A stretch of 18,208 nucleotides of DNA from Pseudomonadota bacterium (GTDB taxonomy: Bacteria; Pseudomonadota; Alphaproteobacteria; Rhizobiales; Phreatobacteraceae). Below the pieces are notes generated by a model. The model was not told the DNA's origin and did no database searches. It was given only the letters and a program-made list of their open reading frames with translations. The stretch is taken from assembly GCA_023416965.1 (NCBI GenBank), contig JAEZGJ010000164.1, positions 1 through 18,208 on the forward strand. The letters run 5' to 3'. The position numbers and the translations under genes were made by a program. Of this stretch, positions 13,908 through 18,208 are shown piece by piece. The number at the start of each line of letters is the position of its first letter. Position 1 is the first letter of the stretch.

Positions 13908-14812
13908 CCGAAGAGACCACACGCTGCGGCTTCGTCGCCATCATCGGCGCGCCCAATGCCGGCAAGTCGACCCTGGTCAACGCACTCGTCGGCGCCAAGG
14001 TCACGATCGTGTCCCACAAGGTGCAAACGACGCGGGCGCTGGTGCGCGGCATCGCCATGGAGGGCTCTTCCCAGATCATCCTCGTCGACACGCCCGGCCT
14101 GTTCTCGCCGAAGCGCCGGCTCGACAGGGCCATGGTCTCGGCCGCGTGGGGCGGAGCGGCCGATGCCGATCGCGTCCTTGTGCTGGTGGACGCGAAGAAG
14201 GGGATCGACGAGCCGGTGGACGCCATCCTCGACAAGCTCGGTGACATCCGCCAGCCCATGGACCTGGTGCTGAACAAGATCGACCTCGTGGAACGGCCGA
14301 AGCTTCTCGACCTCGCCACCGCGATCAACGCGCGCGCCAGGTTCGACCAGACCTTCATGATCTCCTCGACCACCGGGTCCGGCGTGATGGACCTGAAGCG
14401 CCACCTCGCCGCCGCGGTCCCCGCCGGCCCCTGGCACTATCCCGAGGACGAGATTTCCGACGTGCCGGCCCGCCTGCTGGCGGCGGAGATCACCCGCGAA
14501 AAGCTCTACCACCGCCTCCACGACGAACTGCCCTACGACGCCACCGTGGAGACCGAAAGCTACGAGGAGCGCAAGGACGGCTCCATCCGCATCGAGCAGA
14601 CGATCTACGTGGTGCGCGAGGGCCAGCGGAAGATCATGCTGGGCAAGCGCGGCGAAACCATCAAGCTGATCTCGACCTCGGCGCGCGAGGAGCTCTCGAA
14701 ACTGTTCGAGACCAAGGTGCACCTGTTCCTGTTCGTGAAGGTGCGCGAGAACTGGGGCGACGATCCCGAGCGCTACGAGCGCATGGGCCTCGAATATCCG
14801 AAAGGCAGGTGA
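13904..14812 (+). CDS. era: GTPase Era, 16S rRNA/30S assembly factor
   Basis: The product is 302 residues. GTPase motifs are complete: P-loop GAPNAGKS (15-22), switch I segment QTTR (41-44), DTPG (62-65), NKID (124-127) and the G5 region SST (154-156). The C-terminal KH domain has the GKRGETIK loop (247-254), and the end KVHLFLFVKVRENWGDD is typical. Era binds the 3' end of 16S rRNA and acts in small-subunit maturation, the same pathway as RNase III encoded just upstream with ATGA overlap. Start fixed by that overlap. Confidence 0.97.
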   Translation: MTEETTRCGFVAIIGAPNAGKSTLVNALVGAKVTIVSHKVQTTRALVRGIAMEGSSQIILVDTPGLFSPKRRLDRAMVSAAWGGAADADRVLVLVDAKKGIDEPVDAILDKLGDIRQPMDLVLNKIDLVERPKLLDLATAINARARFDQTFMISSTTGSGVMDLKRHLAAAVPAGPWHYPEDEISDVPARLLAAEITREKLYHRLHDELPYDATVETESYEERKDGSIRIEQTIYVVREGQRKIMLGKRGETIKLISTSAREELSKLFETKVHLFLFVKVRENWGDDPERYERMGLEYPKGR

Positions 14813-14815
14813 GCC

Positions 14816-15049
14816 ATGCTGTCCGTCAGACCGAAGTCCACCACGACGCTCTACCGCTACCTGACCGGCCCGGACGATTCCGCCTTCTGCCACCGCGTCA
14901 GCGAGGCGATCAACAAGGGCTGGCAGCTCTACGGGCATCCGACGCTCACGTTCGACGCCGCGAAGGGCCGGGTGATCTGCGGACAGGCCATCGTCAAGGA
15001 GGTGGAGGACGTGGCCTATTCGGCGGATCTGAAACTCTCCGACTTCTGA
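14816..15049 (+). CDS. DUF1737 domain-containing small protein
   Basis: The product is 77 residues. The segment LYRYLTGPDDSAFCHRVSEA followed by NKGWQLYGHPTLTF and GRVICGQAIVKEV is the DUF1737 pattern, a short soluble alpha/beta domain of unknown function found as a stand-alone protein in proteobacteria. An AGGTGA ribosome site that contains the era stop precedes the ATG by three bases. It lies between era and recO with three-base gaps on both sides, so it is surely co-transcribed and probably translated at similar levels. Its place inside an RNA/DNA-processing operon hints at a nucleic-acid-related role, but nothing in the sequence shows it. Confidence 0.9.
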   Translation: MLSVRPKSTTTLYRYLTGPDDSAFCHRVSEAINKGWQLYGHPTLTFDAAKGRVICGQAIVKEVEDVAYSADLKLSDF

Positions 15050-15052
15050 CCC

Positions 15053-15763
15053 ATGCACTGGGTCGACGAGGGGATCGTTCTCGGCGCCCGGTCCTACGGG
15101 GAATCCAGCGTGATCCTCGAACTGTTCACCCGCGACCACGGCCGCCATCTCGGCTTGGTGCGGGGAGGGCGGTCGCGGCGCCAGCAGCCGGTCATCCAGC
15201 CCGGCAATACGGTGCACGCGAACTGGTCGGCCCGGCTCGACGAGCATCTCGGCACCTATGCCATCGAGGCCTCGGTCTCCCGGGCGGCACGCCTCATGGA
15301 AAGCCGGGAGGGCATCGCCGGCATCACGCTGCTCGCCGCCACGGCCCGGCTGATGCCCGAGCGCGAGGCGCATGAGGGGCTCTACGAGGCGGTGGCACTC
15401 ATCGCCGACACCCTGCCGGACGTCGCCATCGCCGCGCCGCTGATGGTGCGGTTCGAACTGGAGGTGCTGCGGCTGCTCGGTTTCGGCGTCGACCTGTCGG
15501 AATGCGCGGCCACGGGAACCACCGAGGACCTCGTCTATGTCTCGCCGAAGACGGGCAGGGCGGTCTCGCGAGCGGCGGGCGAGCCCTGGCGCGACCGGCT
15601 GCTCGCCCTGCCGCCGTTCCTGCGGGGTGCTGCGACCATCGCGCCGGAGGATGTGCGCGCAGGCTTCAGGCTGACCGGCCATTTCCTCGCCCGCCACGTC
15701 TTCGAGCCACGCGGCCTGCCCATGCCCGACTCGCGCGAGGTGTTCCTGCGCTTCGTCGCCTGA
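15053..15763 (+). CDS. recO: DNA repair protein RecO
   Basis: The product is 236 residues, the usual length. The N-terminal OB fold begins MHWVDEGIVLGARSYGESS and includes ILELFTRDHGRHLGLVRGG; RecO anneals ssDNA and helps RecR load RecA at gaps. The helical C-terminal part has FELEVLRLLGFGVDL (153-167). The zinc-finger region of many RecO proteins keeps only one Cys here (SECAATGTTEDL), so no metal site of the four-Cys type is present, which is common in alphaproteobacterial sequences as far as I know. Start three bases after the DUF1737 stop. Last gene of the lepB operon before a 32-bp gap. Confidence 0.94.
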   Translation: MHWVDEGIVLGARSYGESSVILELFTRDHGRHLGLVRGGRSRRQQPVIQPGNTVHANWSARLDEHLGTYAIEASVSRAARLMESREGIAGITLLAATARLMPEREAHEGLYEAVALIADTLPDVAIAAPLMVRFELEVLRLLGFGVDLSECAATGTTEDLVYVSPKTGRAVSRAAGEPWRDRLLALPPFLRGAATIAPEDVRAGFRLTGHFLARHVFEPRGLPMPDSREVFLRFVA

Positions 15764-15769
15764 GCCGGT

Positions 15770-15797
15770 TTGAAATCGGGGGGCCGAGCCTCTACAT
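15770..15797 (+). promoter_or_regulatory. Candidate promoter overlapping the ATP12-gene start
   Basis: TTGAAA (15770-15775) and CTACAT (15792-15797) are 16 bases apart. The first matches TTGACA in five of six positions and the second CTATAT in five of six. The -10 element overlaps the first possible ATG (15796), so transcription would begin close to the second ATG (15805). Confidence 0.42.
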
Positions 15798-16593
15798 GGC
15801 GCTGATGAGCAAGAGCGTCTTCGAAGACTGGTTTGCCCGGGACCTCGATCCCGCCGCCTACGACCCCGTGGCCGCCGCGCGGCTTGCGATGAAGCCAAGC
15901 TATCCCAAGCGCTTCTACAGCGAGGCGTCCGCCGGCCCGTCGGAGGACGGCTGGCGGCTGCTCCTCGACGGCCGCCCGGCCAAGACCCCCGGCCGACATC
16001 CTCTGGCCTTTCCCAGCCAGCCGCTCGCCGAGGCGGTGGCGGCGGAATGGGCGGCGCTCGGCGAATTCATCGATCCGATGAAGATGCCGGTGACGCGGAT
16101 CGCCAATTCCATCATCGACGGCGTTCTGCCCGATCCGGCGCCGGTCGCCGCCGACATCGTCCGCTACGCCGGGTCGGATCTCCTCTGCTACCGGGCCGAC
16201 GCCCCGGCGAGCCTCGTGGCGCTGCAGGACGCCGCCTGGAACCCGGTGCTCGACTGGGCGCGCGACGAGCTCGGCGCGCGGCTGATCCTCTCGCAGGGCG
16301 TCGTCTTCGTCACCCAGCCGCCGGCCGCGCTCGACGCGGTCGCCGCCGCCTTGCCCGGGGGCGACGGATGGCGCATCGGAGCGAGCCACGTGGTGACGAC
16401 CCTGACGGGGTCGGCGCTCCTCGCGCTGGCCCTGCTGCACGGCCGGCTTGATGCCGACGCGGTGTGGACCGCCGCCCATGTGGACGAGGATTTCCAGGTG
16501 TCCCAGTGGGGCGAGGACGCCGAGGCGGCGGAGCGGCGTGCGGCCCGACGCCGCGAATTCGATGCTGCGGCAACGGTGCTCGCCACCGTGTGA
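15796..16593 (+). CDS. ATP12-family F1-ATPase assembly chaperone
   Basis: The product is 265 residues from ATG 15796, or 262 from ATG 15805 (MSKSVFEDW). ATP12-family features are PKRFYSEASAGPSEDGWRLLLDGRPAKTPGRHPL near the start, cut here as PKRFYSEAS and LLLDGRPAKTPGRHPL; AVAAEWAALGEFIDPMKMP; GSDLLCYRAD; and HVDEDFQVSQWGEDAEA at the end. In yeast Atp12 binds the F1 alpha subunit and prevents its aggregation during assembly; alphaproteobacteria carry homologues. The gene follows recO after 32 bp and may have its own promoter, which would favour 15805 as a leaderless start. No ATP synthase gene is in the window. Confidence 0.92.
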   Translation: MALMSKSVFEDWFARDLDPAAYDPVAAARLAMKPSYPKRFYSEASAGPSEDGWRLLLDGRPAKTPGRHPLAFPSQPLAEAVAAEWAALGEFIDPMKMPVTRIANSIIDGVLPDPAPVAADIVRYAGSDLLCYRADAPASLVALQDAAWNPVLDWARDELGARLILSQGVVFVTQPPAALDAVAAALPGGDGWRIGASHVVTTLTGSALLALALLHGRLDADAVWTAAHVDEDFQVSQWGEDAEAAERRAARRREFDAAATVLATV

Positions 16594-16629
16594 CAAAACG
16601 GTGAAACGGGGCGGGGGCCATTGCTGGCC
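16584..16629 (+). terminator. Two short hairpins at the end of the ATP12 gene, possible terminator
   Basis: CACCGT (16584-16589) pairs with ACGGTG (16598-16603) across the stop codon, and GGCCA-TTGC-TGGCC (16616-16629) forms a second perfect five-base stem. Neither is followed by a U-tract. They may slow or stop transcription before the next gene, but evidence is weak. Confidence 0.22.
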
Positions 16630-16661
16630 GCCGATACCCCAAGGCTGCCCGGAGCGCGCCC

Positions 16662-17603
16662 ATGAAGATCACCCTCGACATCGGCAAGCTGGTGGAACAG
16701 GGGCGCCTGAGCCCCGAGGAGGCGTCGCGGCTCCAGGCCCTGGCGGCGGAGACGACCGGCTCGCTGGCGATGAACATGCTCATCGGCTTCGGGGTGGTGG
16801 CCGTGGCGCTCGGGGTCATGGGCCTCGTGCCGGAGCCCATGGTGGCGGTGGTGATGGGCGGCATCCTCGGCAGCGTTGGCCTCGGGTTCCTGCTCAAGGG
16901 GGACGAGACCTGGTCGGTCCTCGCGCAGATCGTCGTGCTGGCGGGCGCGTTGCTGCTCGCTGGCGGCGTCATGTTCGTCACCAAGGGCTCGGTCCCGGCT
17001 CTCCTCGCAGTTACCGCCATTTTCGCCGGCGCGGGCATAGCCGCACGGTCGGGACTGCTCGTCGCGCTCGCCGTGCTCGCCCTGTCGGCCACGATCGGCG
17101 CGCGCACCGGCTACATGCACGCCACCTATTTCCTTGCCATCCGGCAGCCGGCCATGACGGTGCTGCTGTTCGCCGGCCTCGCCATCGCCGCCTACCAGGT
17201 ATCAAAACTGGTGCGCGCGGACCTCTCGCGCCTCGCCATCGTCGCCGCCCGGACCGCGCTGCTCCTGGTCAATTTCGGTTTCTGGATCGGTTCTCTCTGG
17301 GGTGACCGGTTGACCTGGTTCGTCGACCCGGGCAGCACGTCGCGCTATGCGCCGGCCATCCCGGCCTTCGTCTTTTCCCTCGCCTGGCTCGCCGCCATCG
17401 TCGGCGCGGGCATCTGGGCGGCACGGGCGAACAGGCCGTGGGTGCTGAACCTCGCCGCCGTCTTCGGCGCCATCCACTTCTACACGCAATGGTTCGAGAA
17501 GCTCGGCGCCACGCCGTTCACGGTGCTGGTGGCCGGCATCACCACTCTGGCCCTCGCCGTCGGCATCTGGAAATACAACCAGGGCAGGACGCTGGCGGCC
17601 TGA
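16662..17603 (+). CDS. DUF2157-like polytopic membrane protein
   Basis: The product is 313 residues. A soluble N-terminus of about 33 residues (LDIGKLVEQGRLSPEEASRLQALA) is followed by about eight to ten membrane helices filling the rest. This layout, a short helical head reading LvxxGxlsxEEaxxL and then many helices, is that of DUF2157 proteins, whose role is unknown. GGAG lies seven bases before the ATG. The gene ends seven bases from the convergent DUF4260 gene. Membrane location is certain from sequence; family name is by pattern recognition. Confidence 0.78.
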   Translation: MKITLDIGKLVEQGRLSPEEASRLQALAAETTGSLAMNMLIGFGVVAVALGVMGLVPEPMVAVVMGGILGSVGLGFLLKGDETWSVLAQIVVLAGALLLAGGVMFVTKGSVPALLAVTAIFAGAGIAARSGLLVALAVLALSATIGARTGYMHATYFLAIRQPAMTVLLFAGLAIAAYQVSKLVRADLSRLAIVAARTALLLVNFGFWIGSLWGDRLTWFVDPGSTSRYAPAIPAFVFSLAWLAAIVGAGIWAARANRPWVLNLAAVFGAIHFYTQWFEKLGATPFTVLVAGITTLALAVGIWKYNQGRTLAA

Positions 17604-17610
17604 ACCGGCT

Positions 17611-17976
17611 CTATCCGCCGATGCGGCCGAGATGGGTGTCATTGAACCCCGTGAATTCCTTGAGGCCGTAGCCCAGCGCGCGGTCGAGGCCGATATGGGC
17701 GAGCCAGATCAGGGGTACGGCAACAGCCACCGGGGCCTGCCATGCGAGCCCGGCGAGCCCGACGCCCAGCGGCACCACCGTGATGTGGAGGAGATTATAG
17801 CCGAGGGCGCCGAGCCTGGGCCCGGCGAGATAGGCGGCCATCCCGACATCCGGCGCCAGCAGCAAGGCGGCGTACAGCCACCACGACTGTCCGGTCCACC
17901 CATAGGCTGACGTGGCGGCGAGGAATAGCGCGGCGCCTTCGAGCCGCAGCAGCATGCGCGTGGACAGGTCGAGCAT
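17611..17976 (-). CDS. DUF4260 membrane protein
   Basis: The product is 121 residues from the ATG at 17976; a TTG at 18003 would add nine residues but lacks a ribosome site. Three to four membrane helices carry the DUF4260 signatures LLLAPDVGMAAYLAGPRLGA, YNLLH and, near the end, HIGLDRALGYGLKEF with THLGRIG. The family is of unknown function. The gene faces the DUF2157-like gene with a seven-base gap. Confidence 0.9.
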   Translation of the reverse strand: MLDLSTRMLLRLEGAALFLAATSAYGWTGQSWWLYAALLLAPDVGMAAYLAGPRLGALGYNLLHITVVPLGVGLAGLAWQAPVAVAVPLIWLAHIGLDRALGYGLKEFTGFNDTHLGRIGG

Positions 17977-18063
17977 GGAGCAAACCCGCAAGGGTGGAAC
18001 CAAAGGTGGGTTTCATAGCAGGCGCGCGGGTGGCTTGCCGCATCATATCCCCCGACAGTCTCA

Positions 18064-18092
18064 TTGGTTGGCGCAGAGCTTGCGTGCTATCG
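18064..18092 (+). promoter_or_regulatory. Candidate promoter of the gene starting at 18146
   Basis: TTGGTT (18064-18069) and CTATCG (18087-18092) are 17 bases apart, the same geometry as the sites before dctP, the small lipoprotein and lepB. Transcription would begin near 18099, about 47 bases before the ATG at 18146. Confidence 0.38.
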
Positions 18093-18145
18093 GACGGGCT
18101 TGGTTCGATTACCGATGAGGGGCGGGGCGCGATCCCCGGCGTGCG

Positions 18146-18208
18146 ATGAAGGACGTCCTTGAAAGGCTGGAAGACCGTCGTGGGGGGGGGGGCCGCCGGG
18201 GGGGGGCG
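18146..18208 (+). CDS. Likely 5' end of acyl-CoA (propionyl-CoA) carboxylase beta subunit, 3' truncated
   Basis: An ATG at 18146 opens a frame that reads MKDVLERLEDRR and then only Gly/Arg from G homopolymers to the window end. The first twelve residues match the conserved start of alphaproteobacterial carboxyltransferase beta subunits (PccB type, MKDIxxxLExRRxxARxGGG), which make methylmalonyl-CoA from propionyl-CoA with the biotin-carrying alpha subunit. The assignment rests on twelve residues and is tentative. The following GGGGRRGGG may stand for the real GGG turn garbled by sequence error. A promoter candidate lies upstream; the ribosome site is not clear. Confidence 0.45.
   Translation, partial: MKDVLERLEDRRGGGGRRGGA
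18182..18208. other. G homopolymer runs at the window edge, probable artefact
   Basis: Eleven G (18182-18192) and nine G (18198-18206) are split only by CCGCC. Nothing like this occurs elsewhere in the window. Poly-G runs at a contig end are a known artefact of two-colour sequencing chemistry, so these bases should not be trusted for translation. Confidence 0.6.

Noticed and set aside
15502..15595. A zinc finger in RecO
   Set aside because: Only one Cys is present in the region, so the four-Cys site of some RecO proteins is absent; this is not treated as a defect because the rest of the protein is intact.
13718..15898. A 726-codon open frame on the minus strand
   Set aside because: It lies antisense to rnc, era, DUF1737 and recO, is rich in Arg/His/Gly/Asp, lacks any domain, and is explained by codon bias of the GC-rich sense genes.
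1..18208. Mobile element, CRISPR, tRNA, toxin-antitoxin or defence system
   Set aside because: No transposase or integrase motif, no direct-repeat array, no cloverleaf and no toxin or nuclease pair was found; composition is even across the window.

Overview
The window looks like ordinary chromosomal DNA of a GC-rich alphaproteobacterium, most likely of the order Hyphomicrobiales (Rhizobiales). The evidence is the strong G/C third-position bias, the lepB-rnc-era-recO order with an ATP12-type F1 chaperone next to it, DUF1737 and DUF4260 proteins of alphaproteobacterial type, a CtrA-like box before motAB, and promoter-like sites of the rhizobial TTG...CTA form. The genus cannot be named from the sequence alone. 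There is no tRNA, rRNA, insertion sequence, prophage or CRISPR array.

Layout. (1) 1-3434: the 3' end of an altronate/galactarate dehydratase (UxaA/GarD type), then a complete tripartite TRAP transporter (binding protein, small and large membrane subunits) on the same strand. Together they suggest uptake and dehydration of a sugar acid. (2) 3431-4234, minus strand: a small secreted Ig-like protein and a small helical protein of unknown function. (3) 4336-5614: a two-gene unit of a hotdog thioesterase and a crotonase-family protein whose second catalytic Glu is not conserved. (4) 5615-7681: a divergent pair, an Ldh_2 (malate/L-lactate-type) dehydrogenase on minus and an alpha/beta hydrolase on plus. 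(5) 7682-9284, minus: motA-motB encoding a stator that resembles the short PomA/PomB (sodium) type, away from any other flagellar gene. (6) 9442-12345: two small lipoproteins, a glutathione S-transferase-like protein and a secreted SH3-domain protein. (7) 12418-16593: the core operon lepB-rnc-era-DUF1737-recO with tight overlaps, then an ATP12-family chaperone. (8) 16662-17976: a DUF2157-like polytopic membrane protein facing a DUF4260 membrane protein. (9) The last 63 bases appear to be the first codons of an acyl-CoA (propionyl-CoA) carboxylase beta subunit, running into G homopolymers that look like a sequence or contig-edge artefact.

Genes are packed very tightly. Same-strand neighbours overlap by 4 bp or sit within about 10 bp, and four convergent pairs meet with between a 4-bp overlap and a 7-bp gap, two of them in the same hexamer TGATCA. 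Several plus-strand transcription units are preceded by TTG-N20-CTA promoter candidates. I found no convincing unknown multi-gene system. The most useful leads are the isolated Pom-like stator with a CtrA-like box, the crotonase with an altered active site, the possible leaderless start of the ATP12 gene, and the truncated carboxylase gene at the window edge.
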